NCBI RefSeq assembly: GCF_040892595.1
Contig: NZ_JBFRYB010000001.1
Coordinates: 930,001 to 994,000, forward strand
Length of the DNA: 64,000 nt
Reading direction: 5' to 3'
Source: Zhongshania sp. R06B22
GTDB lineage: Bacteria > Pseudomonadota > Gammaproteobacteria > Pseudomonadales > Spongiibacteraceae
Below, in pieces: positions 8,787 through 17,438 of this stretch; positions within the stretch are counted from its first letter, which is position 1, and each line of letters opens with the position of its first letter. A model generated the notes under the pieces. That model made no database searches and had not been told where the DNA came from. It saw only the letters and a list, made by a program, of their open reading frames with translations. The position numbers and the translations under genes were made by a program.

Positions 8787-10328
8787 ATGACTGCACACAT
8801 CCCTCAATTAATATATCGAGCTGCGCAACTTCACTTAGATTGTCCTGCGCTTGAACTCCAAGGGCTAATAAGAACGTGGCAGCAGACCGGGTGTGTGCCG
8901 GTGGACTCCATAAAATCGGCGTAGCAGCGAATCAGAAGGTGGCTATTTTAGCCCTAAATAGCGCGTCGTATTTTGAATGCTTGTTTGCCGTTCCTGCAAC
9001 CGGCGCACGGATCGTGCCGTTTATATACGTTGGGCAGTTGCCGAAATTGAATTTGCTATAAATGACTCTGAGAGTCAGACCTTGATTTTTGATCATACAT
9101 TTTTGCCTGTGGTAGAAAAGATCCGCCAAGGTGGGGCAGGTATAGCTAATTATGTGTTTTTGGATGATGGAGGAGGCTGCCCGTCTTGGGCTATCTCCAT
9201 GGAGAATTTACTCGGCTCATCAAAACCATACCTCGATTTAACTAGTAGTGATGAGAGCCTCGCCGGAATTTTCTATACCGGGGGTACAACTGGTCTTCCG
9301 AAGGGGGGTATGTTGCAACAAGCCGCTTTAACAAGCAGCGCCCTTTGCGTTGTTGCTGCTGTTGATGCTAATAGCGCTAGCGTTACGCTTCACGCTCCAC
9401 CTATGTTCCATCTTGCAGATCTATTATCGTGTTTTGCGTATACGATGCTCGGTGCCAAACATGTGAAAGTCCCAATGTTTGAACCTCAGTCTGTGCTTAC
9501 CTGCCATAAGCAGTGCCGGGTAACAGACTTGCTTTTAGTGCCCACAATGATTCAGTTACTCATGGATAACTCAGCCTTCAGAGAGCATGGTTTCTGTAAG
9601 GTCAATAATCTGCTTTATCGCGCTCCCCAATGCCAGAGGAGCTCTTATTTCGGATTTTAGGGCAGCACCCAAACGTAAGTTTAATCCAAGCGTTTAGTCA
9701 AACAGAGATGGCGCCAGTTATCAGTCTTCTTGTTGGAACAGACCACTCTCTGACGGCTGATAAAAACACTTACTACGGTCGGCTAGCCGCGCTGTACCTT
9801 CGGTCGGTGTTGTAATTTAAAGCGAGAACGTAGCTCTGCTTGAAGCTGGTCAAATCGGTGAAGTATCTGCTCGGGTCCTTGGGATTATGGCGGGCTATTG
9901 GCGTAGCTCCTCGGTTACGAAAGAGACCATCATAGATGGATGCTTGCATACCGGGGACGCCGCTTACATTGACGGGGATGGTACTTATTCATTGTTGATT
10001 GGATTAAGTGATGATTTTTACGGGTGGTGAAAATGTCTACTCGGTAGTAGTTTGAAAATGTAATGCCGATAATGCTAGGCGTCCAGCAAGTGGCAGTAAT
10101 CGGTATTCCAGACTCCCTGTGGGGTGAGCGTGTACACGCCATCGTCGTGCTTGGTTCTAGCGCAAACTACACATCATCAGATCTTCTCGATCATTGTAAA
10201 AAACATATCGCAAGTTACAAATGTCCGAAATCCGTGGAATTTACCGATAAATCACTTCCTCTGTCCGGGCCGGTAAGTTTTTAAAGCATAAGTTACGTAA
10301 CGTTTATATCGTTGGCGAGAAAGTTTGA
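8787..10328 (+). pseudogene. Acyl-CoA synthetase (AMP-forming), many frameshifts
   Basis: Translated piecewise, the stretch reads as a FadD-type AMP-forming ligase: N-terminus MTAHIPQLIYRAAQLHLDCP, then KVAILALNSASYFECLFAVP, the P-loop FYTGGTTGLPKG, the FSQTEMAP motif, GYWRSS, GCLHTGDAAYIDGDG, FTGGENVYS and the final GKFLKHKLRN. These pieces lie in different frames. Changes are needed near 8880, 9030, 9620, 9800, 10005, 10045 and 10275, so at least seven indels break it. No long working enzyme can be made. It would have activated an acid to its CoA ester, perhaps a product of the neighbouring monooxygenase. Neighbouring genes in the block are intact, which argues against sequencing error. Confidence 0.88.
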
Positions 10329-10529
10329 CATTGTCGATGATTTTTCAAAACGCGAATAAATGTTGAGTGGAGCGCCGAAACGCATTGATGGATAACAATT
10401 ATATGCGGTAATTATAAATTTAACTTTTTGAATTTAAAGGTTTTTTATAGTTTAGGAAATGGCGAGTTTTTGGTGAGGAAAAAACTGAGTAGTCTGTATC
10501 TTCGATAATAACAAATTAGAAAGGTGTCT

Positions 10530-12086
10530 GTGTTGTTGAATGTTGAATCACTGGATAGTGGAGTAACTCATCTGGAACGGGATCCGATTGTGATCATCGG
10601 CGCTGGGTTTGGTGGGCTAGCAATGGCCAAACGTTTAATTGACCAAGGTATTGAAGACTTTCTTGTTTTTGAACGAGCCGATGAAGTCGGTGGTACCTGG
10701 CGTGATAACAATTATCCTGGTTGTGCATGTGATGTAGCCAGTAATCTGTACTCCTTTTCATTCGCGAAAAATCCTGATTGGACGCGCACCTATGGCAAGC
10801 AAAAGGAGATATTTGAATATCTTCGCGATGTCACAGAGAAGTTAAATCTACGTCAAAAAATTCGTTTTGGGCATGAGCTGCTGAGTGCCCGATGGGTTGA
10901 AGAGCGACTGGCGTGGTGTATTGAAACCCCCGTTGGTCACTTCTATGCTCGAGCGTTGATAACTGCTACCGGTCCTTTCGGAAGTCCAGTAATCCCAGTG
11001 TTGGAAGGACAAGACTTATTTGGTGGGAGCTACTTTCACAGCTTTAATTGGGATCACGATTACGACTTTAGCGGCAAGCGAGTGGCCGTTATTGGTACGG
11101 GCGCGACAGCCGCGCAGATTGTTCCGGAACTGCAAAAGAATGCAAAAAAAGTCAATGTCTTTCAGCGCACGCCAACGTGGATACTACCCCGGCTCGATTC
11201 CGAAACAAGCGCATTCAAGCGTGGAATATACAGGCGTATTCCGGTATTACAAAAGCTGGTTAGGGGCGTTTGGTATTCAGCCTATGAGGGTATTGTTGGC
11301 CTTCCCCAGTATGTTCATCCCATTTTTCTTGGTGGCTTTGAGGCGCTCGGGCGTTGGCATATTCGCCGCAATATTGATTGCTATGAATTACGATCGAAAC
11401 TAACACCGGACTTTCGATTTAATTGTAAGCGGACTCTACTGAGTAATGCTTACTACTCATCGCTAAACGAACCAAATGTTGAGCTAATTACTGACGGCGT
11501 GGCCCGATTCTATGAAGACTGTATTGAGACAAATGAGGGCGATAAAATCGATGCTGATGTGGTGATATATGCAACTGGATTTGAAGTGCCCAACGATCAA
11601 TTTAAACGCATATTTGGCTGTGATGGAAAAAGTCTGTCGTCGGTATTTAAAGACGATATGAGCGGTGCTTACCTTGGTACCTCAGTAAGTCGTTTCCCAA
11701 ATATGTTCACGATGCTTGGCCCATTCTCGGCAGCAGGAAATCAATCAGCCATTTATATGTTGGAGTCTCAGGCTGAATACATAGCTATGGTGATGGCGGA
11801 GCTTGATAGAGACGAGATTGCCAGCATTGATGTGAAGCCTGCAGCACAGGCTCGATTTGTTGCTGATGTTCATAAAAAGAGCCAGCGAGTGAGTTGGGTT
11901 GCCGGAGGATGCAAGAGTTATTACCAGGATCAGAATGGCCAAAACCTGGGCTTATGGCCAGACTGGAGCTTCCGATATCGGCGGGCTTTGTCGTCATTTA
12001 GGCGTCAAGATTTTAATTGTGTGTACCGGAGTAATACGAAAGTAGCGCCTACCCAATACACACAGTCATCAAGTTCTGTGTGCTAG
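10530..12086 (+). CDS. Flavin monooxygenase, Baeyer-Villiger type
   Basis: A 518-residue flavoprotein with an N-terminal FAD site GAGFGG, the Baeyer-Villiger fingerprint FGGSYFHSFNWD (pattern FxGxxxHxxxWD, near residue 163), and the NADPH site GTGATA just after it. Enzymes with this full set insert oxygen next to a ketone to give an ester or lactone, using NADPH and O2 in the cytoplasm. The GTG at 10530 is preferred over the in-frame GTG at 10524 because AGAAAGG at 10518-10524 is then correctly spaced. Genes for a dehydrogenase and a metal-dependent hydrolase-like protein follow closely, as in ketone or sterol-side-chain clusters. The substrate is unknown. Confidence 0.9.
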   Translation: MLLNVESLDSGVTHLERDPIVIIGAGFGGLAMAKRLIDQGIEDFLVFERADEVGGTWRDNNYPGCACDVASNLYSFSFAKNPDWTRTYGKQKEIFEYLRDVTEKLNLRQKIRFGHELLSARWVEERLAWCIETPVGHFYARALITATGPFGSPVIPVLEGQDLFGGSYFHSFNWDHDYDFSGKRVAVIGTGATAAQIVPELQKNAKKVNVFQRTPTWILPRLDSETSAFKRGIYRRIPVLQKLVRGVWYSAYEGIVGLPQYVHPIFLGGFEALGRWHIRRNIDCYELRSKLTPDFRFNCKRTLLSNAYYSSLNEPNVELITDGVARFYEDCIETNEGDKIDADVVIYATGFEVPNDQFKRIFGCDGKSLSSVFKDDMSGAYLGTSVSRFPNMFTMLGPFSAAGNQSAIYMLESQAEYIAMVMAELDRDEIASIDVKPAAQARFVADVHKKSQRVSWVAGGCKSYYQDQNGQNLGLWPDWSFRYRRALSSFRRQDFNCVYRSNTKVAPTQYTQSSSSVC

Positions 12087-12106
12087 AGACAGGGGAGGTT
12101 TGATTT

Positions 12107-12997
12107 ATGTATCGACTTCAAAACAAGACGGTTTTCATTACCGGGGCCGCACGAGGACTAGGCGCTTCAATAGCACGTAGGCTTCATCAGCTAGGTGCTA
12201 ATGTAGCGTTAATTGGTTTAGAGCTGGAGTATATGGAAGCGACTTGCGCCGATCTGGGAAGCTGCTGTATTGCCATCGAGGCTGATGTCACTGATGCCCA
12301 ATCCTTAGTTAATGCTGCCGAGGAGGTCAAACGCCGTTTAGGGCCGATTGATATCGCAGTAATGAACGCGGGAATACTGCATATCGGCAATTTCGATTGC
12401 GCTGATAGCGCAGGATTCGACCGAACTCTCACCGTAAATTTGCATGGCGTAATAAATAGCATCAGAGCTGTTTTACCACAGATCGTCAGCCAGCGTGGAT
12501 ACATTCTTAATGTCGCTTCAGTGGCAGCGGTAATAAACGGCCCCTTGGTTGGTGCCTACGCTGTAGCGAAAGCTGGGGTGGATGCATTGAGTAATAGTTT
12601 GCGTATTGAGCTCGCTCGCAAGGGCGTTTCAGTTGGGTGTGCGTATTTCGGTGCAATTGATACTGATCTTGTTCATGGATCAAGACAACATCCCGCCATG
12701 GCAAAGATGGAGGCGTCCTTGCCGAATTTTCTCGGTGCTGAGATTAGTGTCCATAAAGCTGTAGCGGTGATCGAAAATGCCATAACCAAGCGCTCGAGCC
12801 GAGTTTGGGCGCCAAACTGGATCTCTCTGATTTATGCATTTCGTGGTGTGTTGCAACCTATTGTGGAGTGGCGATATTCGGGTGGTAAGGATTTAGCTGA
12901 GGCATTAGATATCGCCGATAGTGAAGAGCAAAAAGGTGACCGTCATCAAAATTTTAAGCTTGGTGAGGCGGTAAATATATTGGTAGATAAGGCATAG
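12107..12997 (+). CDS. Short-chain dehydrogenase/reductase
   Basis: A 296-residue SDR with the cofactor motif TGAARGLG (residues 12-19), NAG at the end of strand 4, a catalytic Ser in NVASVAA and the YAVAK catalytic Tyr-Lys pair near residue 151. It should oxidise a hydroxyl to a ketone or the reverse with NAD(P). It starts 20 bases after the Baeyer-Villiger monooxygenase stop, with GGGGAGG as ribosome site. One natural reading is that it supplies the ketone that the monooxygenase attacks. The C-terminal extension past residue 250 is longer than in minimal SDRs and carries the hydrophobic ISLIYAFRGVLQPIVEW, a possible membrane contact. Confidence 0.9.
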   Translation: MYRLQNKTVFITGAARGLGASIARRLHQLGANVALIGLELEYMEATCADLGSCCIAIEADVTDAQSLVNAAEEVKRRLGPIDIAVMNAGILHIGNFDCADSAGFDRTLTVNLHGVINSIRAVLPQIVSQRGYILNVASVAAVINGPLVGAYAVAKAGVDALSNSLRIELARKGVSVGCAYFGAIDTDLVHGSRQHPAMAKMEASLPNFLGAEISVHKAVAVIENAITKRSSRVWAPNWISLIYAFRGVLQPIVEWRYSGGKDLAEALDIADSEEQKGDRHQNFKLGEAVNILVDKA

Positions 12998-13016
12998 TAT
13001 TTTGATGGAGAGCGAT

Positions 13017-13865
13017 ATGACTGTACATAAAATAAAACCTCGCAGAATGGATTTTCAACTTGTTGGAGACGTCGATAGAGACTGGCTGGCAAATAATCCT
13101 TTCCTTACGCATTTTTTTACAGGTTTTGCTGCGCAATTCCCAGAGGGGGAGCGCTTTATGATTGATGCGGTTAAGCACTACCGCAATCAACTTGACAAAC
13201 ACTCTGCACTTAGCGATGAGGTCTCAGGGTTTATCGGCCAGGAAGCTCATCACGCGAATGCCCATGATCAACTGAATGACTTTCTGGCCGCACAAGGTGC
13301 GCCCACCGCGGCAATTGATAAGCAGACGAAATGGGCTATCAATGTTATTCGGAAAATTTTCGGGCCAAAACAGCAGTTGGCGATGACCGCCGGTTTGGAG
13401 CATTTTACGTCGATGTTTGGTACTGCGGTACTACGCCATCCAGAGATCGCGGAGTCAGTGCATCTGAAGATTCGTCCAATGTTTGTTTGGCATGCAATCG
13501 AAGAAGTTGAACATAACACCGTTGCTTACGACGTATATCAAAAACTTGATGGCAGCTACGCGCGTCGAATTACTATGTATCTTGTTTCAACTCTACTACT
13601 TATTAGCTTCATATTGCTTTCGCAATTGCGTCTGACCATTAATGATCCGCGTGCCTTGGCACCTTCATCTTTATGGGGAGGTTTAAAGTGGATGTTTGGG
13701 TTTGGTAAGAATGCTGGGTATATCAGGCGTATGACGCCGGAATTTCTGCAATATTTCAAGCCTAGCTTTCATCCCGCAAGTGATGAAAAGCAAGTGATGC
13801 TGGAAACCTGGCATAGTGAGATGGCGTCTTTGGAAGAAAATTTTTTGTTTAAGCGTACTGCATAA
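13017..13865 (+). CDS. Metal-dependent hydrolase-like protein (COG3687)
   Basis: A 282-residue protein of the PF10118/COG3687 family, judged from its helical character and metal-ligand pattern: QEAHHANAHDQLN and EHFTSMF early, then WHAIEEVEHNTVAYDVY. This E/H spacing resembles ferritin-like di-iron proteins. A hydrophobic helix (YLVSTLLLISFILL) lies near residue 190. The database name says hydrolase, but no reaction is well established. The ATG at 13017 is preferred to TTG 13002 because GGAGAG lies 5 to 10 bases ahead. Members often sit with flavin monooxygenases and SDRs, as here. Confidence 0.8.
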   Translation: MTVHKIKPRRMDFQLVGDVDRDWLANNPFLTHFFTGFAAQFPEGERFMIDAVKHYRNQLDKHSALSDEVSGFIGQEAHHANAHDQLNDFLAAQGAPTAAIDKQTKWAINVIRKIFGPKQQLAMTAGLEHFTSMFGTAVLRHPEIAESVHLKIRPMFVWHAIEEVEHNTVAYDVYQKLDGSYARRITMYLVSTLLLISFILLSQLRLTINDPRALAPSSLWGGLKWMFGFGKNAGYIRRMTPEFLQYFKPSFHPASDEKQVMLETWHSEMASLEENFLFKRTA

Positions 13866-13901
13866 TACGCGCTTAAAAATAATAACTACTTAAATGTGAA
13901 T

Positions 13902-16442
13902 ATGATGAATTCTAAATTAGAAAATCTAAAATCTTTTCTACCCCTAGCATTAATTTCAATCCTCAATTCCCAGCAAGCGCTGTCAGCGGGGATGCTTGAA
14001 GAGGTCGTGGTTACGGCACAGCATCGCAGTGAAAGCATGGGGGATGTGCCGGTATCGGTAAGCGCGGTATCGGGTGACAAACTGTTTGAGGCGGGTATCA
14101 CAAAATTAGAGGACCTCGCCGCGTATGTTCCCAATCTTAAAATGGCGGAAGGTGGACTTGGCACATTAATCTTCATTCGCGGGATTGGCTCAGGGGAGAA
14201 CCAAGGCTTTGAGCAGTCAGTTGGCACCTACGTTGATGGTGTATATTACGGTCGCGCGCAGCTTGCCAGAGCGCCGTTTCTGGATTTGGCGCAGGTCGAA
14301 GTGCTAAGAGGGCCACAAAATATACTGTACGGTAAAAACAGTGTCGGTGGTGCTATTTCCGTTCGTACAGCTAGCCCGGGTCAGGATAGTGAATTGCTAG
14401 CTTCTTTGACCGTTGATCCTGAATATAACGAATATACAACAGACCTCGTTGTTTCGGGACCAGTAAGCGATAGCTTTGGGCTACGTTTTGCGGTAAGAGG
14501 CAGGCAGTCGGATGGTTATATGTTTAATCAAATTACAAATGAGCCCGAGCCACAAAGAGATGAGCTTACAACAAGAATTAAGGGCGTATGGGATGTTAAT
14601 GACAACACTACACTGACGGTCAAGTTTGAACACGGTATTTTTGATGTAGTGGGGAGGCAGTTCGAGGTGATATCCGATGAACCGTCGCAGTCGGACATTT
14701 TTCTCTTTACCGGCAGAACTTATGGTGAAATTGTTAGTGATACTAATGTAGGCCTACCGATTGGAAATACCACTTACGGCTTAGCACTTGATGAGCATCC
14801 TTCCGTGCGTGACCACTCTCCGGACTATAGAACATCTCGCCAAGAAGATTACAGCAATAACAAAACATACAATGTTACTGGTCAGTTAGATTGGGGCGGG
14901 GCTGATGGAGGTTCATATAATCTTATTTTTGCCCATATGATGTACAAGTATGATGAGCTTTGCGACTGTGATTACACTGGTGCCGATCTTCTTAAAGCCG
15001 AATTCAATGAAGAATATCAACAAACCAGTTTAGAGTTTCGATGGTTATCTGATTTGGGGGGTAAGTGGGAATATATTAGCGGCGCATACGCTCAATATAG
15101 TGAGGTGGACTTTAATGATAGCGTTATTGTCCCTAGTGATTTAGCTCCTCAGCTAATAAATGCTGCTGATATACTCGAATTAGGGGGTCGAGGTGATATT
15201 GACCCTGGTCTTTCCAATCTACTAGACCCAAGAGAAATTCTCGGGGTGGGGGATGCAGGCAACCAATTGGTAGGGTTTTCCGCGCCTAGAACTTTCCTCT
15301 CTGAATCCATTATTGCCTCTGCCTTTCTACAGGCGACTTGGGTCATGAGCGATTACTCACGGCTCATTTTTGGTGGACGATATACCTGGGAGTCAAAGAT
15401 GGGGGCTCGTAGATTTGATTTTGCCGGTCCAGATGGAAGTATTCTGCCTATTGGCGAGATTGATACCGTCGCAGCGATTAGCTTCGCGGGCGAGCGACAC
15501 GATTTAACTGGCGACCGCACAGAGGTGCAATTTGCGCCGTCATTAAAGTACCAATACTACCCTAGCGATGAGGTTATGGTGTACGCCAGCTGGGCCCGCG
15601 GTTTTAAATCTGGTGGTTATGACGCTAGATCGAACTCGAGCCCAGATCCTGGCTTAACGCCACTTAATCCGAATGTATTCGGTTGTACTGATGGCGGTGT
15701 TTTAGATGGCTGTAACCAAATATCGCTAGCCGGTAGCTTTGAGTATGACCGGGAAGCAGCCGATAGCATCGAACTTGGTAGTAAATCTAGCTTCCTTGGT
15801 GGCGCTGCAGAGCTAAATATGGCGTTGTTTTATACTAATTTTCGTGACTTACAAGTCTCTATTTTTGATGGCACCCTCGGATTCAATGTTGGCAATGCAG
15901 CGAGTGCAATATCCTATGGTTTGGAGTTGGACGGGCGGATAGCGCTAAGTAGTCACTGGCTCCTTGCTGCCGGTATGTCGATAATGTCATTTGAGTATGA
16001 AGATCATAAAAGTGGGACATGTATTCAGGGGCAAGCACCAGATGTTGAAGGTTCACCTAACTGTGATTACTCCGGAAAGACGGGGCAGTTTGTCGCCGAC
16101 TACTCAGGCAATATCACGCTTGGATATGAATCTGAGTTAACCGAAAACTTACTGTTCAGAGGTAATATCGACGTAATATTCAGTGGCTCTTATAATCCGT
16201 CACCGAATCTTGATCCGCGGGTTGAACAAGACGCATACATTGCGCTTAATGGCCGGCTGAGCGTAGCGACAATCGACAATATGTGGGATCTGGCACTGGT
16301 CGGTAAGAACCTGGCTGACGAGCGCATCTATCTATATGCTAACGATACCCCATTGGTGAATACCATTACTGAGGGCATCTCACATATTGCCGTAGTCGGT
16401 CCACGTCGTAGCGTTAGTATGCAAGCGACCTACAGGTTCTAG
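13902..16442 (+). CDS. TonB-dependent receptor of the monooxygenase block
   Basis: An 846-residue protein with a signal peptide (cleavage near ALSAG), a TonB-box-like EEVVVTAQ, plug motifs LIFIRGIGSGENQG and VEVLRGPQNILYGKNSVGG, and a barrel ending in QATYRF. It follows the hydrolase-like gene by 36 bases on the same strand and so probably serves the same pathway, importing its bulky hydrophobic substrate (inference). An in-frame GTG at 13896 is an alternative start; neither has a good ribosome site. Base use here is visibly more AT-rich than in the core genes, which fits acquired DNA. Confidence 0.92.
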   Translation: MMNSKLENLKSFLPLALISILNSQQALSAGMLEEVVVTAQHRSESMGDVPVSVSAVSGDKLFEAGITKLEDLAAYVPNLKMAEGGLGTLIFIRGIGSGENQGFEQSVGTYVDGVYYGRAQLARAPFLDLAQVEVLRGPQNILYGKNSVGGAISVRTASPGQDSELLASLTVDPEYNEYTTDLVVSGPVSDSFGLRFAVRGRQSDGYMFNQITNEPEPQRDELTTRIKGVWDVNDNTTLTVKFEHGIFDVVGRQFEVISDEPSQSDIFLFTGRTYGEIVSDTNVGLPIGNTTYGLALDEHPSVRDHSPDYRTSRQEDYSNNKTYNVTGQLDWGGADGGSYNLIFAHMMYKYDELCDCDYTGADLLKAEFNEEYQQTSLEFRWLSDLGGKWEYISGAYAQYSEVDFNDSVIVPSDLAPQLINAADILELGGRGDIDPGLSNLLDPREILGVGDAGNQLVGFSAPRTFLSESIIASAFLQATWVMSDYSRLIFGGRYTWESKMGARRFDFAGPDGSILPIGEIDTVAAISFAGERHDLTGDRTEVQFAPSLKYQYYPSDEVMVYASWARGFKSGGYDARSNSSPDPGLTPLNPNVFGCTDGGVLDGCNQISLAGSFEYDREAADSIELGSKSSFLGGAAELNMALFYTNFRDLQVSIFDGTLGFNVGNAASAISYGLELDGRIALSSHWLLAAGMSIMSFEYEDHKSGTCIQGQAPDVEGSPNCDYSGKTGQFVADYSGNITLGYESELTENLLFRGNIDVIFSGSYNPSPNLDPRVEQDAYIALNGRLSVATIDNMWDLALVGKNLADERIYLYANDTPLVNTITEGISHIAVVGPRRSVSMQATYRF

Positions 16443-16455
16443 ACATGCGGATCTT

Positions 16456-16566
16456 ATGGAAGATATAGCGCCATTCATCATGCCTTTTGTGGTGGTATTT
16501 GTAGACTGGGCGACAAATGTTGTTGGACTGCAAATGATGTTTTATCCCGTAAGGTGGCGGGGAGTG
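16456..16566 (+). pseudogene. Truncated 5' end resembling a DUF445 protein
   Basis: From the ATG at 16456, 37 residues read PFIMPFVVVFVDWATNVVG and then LQMMFYPVRWRGVW. The pattern D/Y-W-x-TN-x-x-x-L-x-MMFYP is like the start of DUF445 membrane proteins. The reading is cut abruptly where the right copy of the direct repeat begins at 16567, and the following codons fit no family. I read this as a gene cut by the rearrangement that joined the block to the repeat. The family call is tentative. Confidence 0.5.
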
Positions 16567-16733
16567 TGGTCCTGCCGGTGTGATCCTAACCGATATTGCA
16601 GCGGTATTATTGCTGTTGCTAGCGCTGAGCGGCGTCTGGGTGTGGGTGAGTAAGCCGGGTCGCTGGCGATAATTGACCGCGGGTGTCGTGAACCTGGATT
16701 TTATAGTCAATGGTTTACGGCTAGCGCCGTGCT
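16567..16733 (+). repeat. Direct repeat, right copy (PepSY 3' remnant)
   Basis: This matches 7683-7849 at 159 of 167 positions, without gaps. Bases up to 16672 encode the last 35 residues of the PepSY protein, including the second membrane helix and stop codon, but no start. Of five differences inside coding sequence, four are synonymous and one changes Val to Ala. The 30 bases beyond 16733 lead directly to the DUF4442 gene, which was probably the original neighbour of PepSY. Confidence 0.93.
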
Positions 16734-16763
16734 AGTGTTCCCTCACTATTTAGAGGGCCGACC

Positions 16764-17222
16764 ATGAATCCGACATTAAAACTTTGGCGCAAACTTTCCG
16801 CCTATCCCGCCGGCAAGCAAATATTCTCTAAAGGGGTCTGCCTTAAAGCACCTTACTTCGCTACGATTAAACCGGTTTTTGAAGAGCTGGAAACTGGCTA
16901 CGCCGTGGTGAGAATTAAAGAGCGGCGCTCATTACACAATCATATTCGGAGCGTTCACGCGATTGCCATGTGCAATTTGGCTGAGGTTGCCGCTGGTGTT
17001 GTTAGCGAGGCCTCAATGCCCTCGGGTATGCGTTGGATTCCGGCAGGCATGACGGTGCGCTATCTGGGTTCAGCAAAAGGCGTACTTCGCGGCTATGCAA
17101 CAATGCGAGAAATTGTCCCCGGTGAGAAAGGCATCGTCCCCGTTAAAGTTGAAGTCAAAAATGCGCTTGGCACTGTAGTTTTTGATGCAGAAATATCCAT
17201 GCATATTTCGCCTAAAAAATAA
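16764..17222 (+). CDS. DUF4442 hotdog-fold protein
   Basis: A 152-residue protein with the layout of PF14539 (DUF4442), a hotdog-fold relative of acyl-CoA thioesterases: an N-terminal LWRKLSAYPAGKQIFS helix, RRSLHNHIRSVHAIAMCNLAE in the region that carries the active site in thioesterases (shown in part), and the strand-rich VRYLGSAKGVLRGYA. It may hydrolyse or bind acyl-thioesters, but the activity of this branch is unproven. It is transcribed alone and followed by a hairpin. Confidence 0.78.
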   Translation: MNPTLKLWRKLSAYPAGKQIFSKGVCLKAPYFATIKPVFEELETGYAVVRIKERRSLHNHIRSVHAIAMCNLAEVAAGVVSEASMPSGMRWIPAGMTVRYLGSAKGVLRGYATMREIVPGEKGIVPVKVEVKNALGTVVFDAEISMHISPKK

Positions 17223-17264
17223 TCGCCGCAGTCTCCCTGATAAATAATGCGGTGCTCACGGTCT

Positions 17265-17291
17265 CGCGGGGCGGTGATGCCGCCGCGTTTT
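17265..17291 (+). terminator. Possible terminator after DUF4442 gene
   Basis: CGCGG and CCGCG arms with additional GC pairing inside (GGCGG / GCCGCC) are followed by TTTT. The stem is imperfect, so the call is moderate. The rest of the 216-base gap shows only a strong TAAGGAGG ribosome site before the pirin gene. Confidence 0.5.
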
Positions 17292-17438
17292 AAATCTCAT
17301 CTCATTTCAGTGTCGCTCTGCTCACCCTTGGCTTATGTTCGTCCTTAAAAAAAGCGATACTCTAGGCTTTACTCAAGCTTAGGGTTTGCCCGCGCTTTCC
17401 GTTTCGGCGGAACTTGCCGCGATGTTAAGGAGGACAAT

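Noticed and set aside
7506-16710. Two minus-strand readings (7506-7826 and 16414-16710) whose proteins share a long stretch, as if paralogous genes.
   Set aside because: They are antisense to the PepSY 3' end and its repeat; the shared sequence is the direct repeat read backwards, with no ribosome site or family match.
7683-16733. The repeat-bracketed block as a composite transposon or integrative element.
   Set aside because: No transposase or integrase lies inside, the repeats are gene-end sequence without terminal inverted repeats, and no target duplication or att-like tRNA end is seen.
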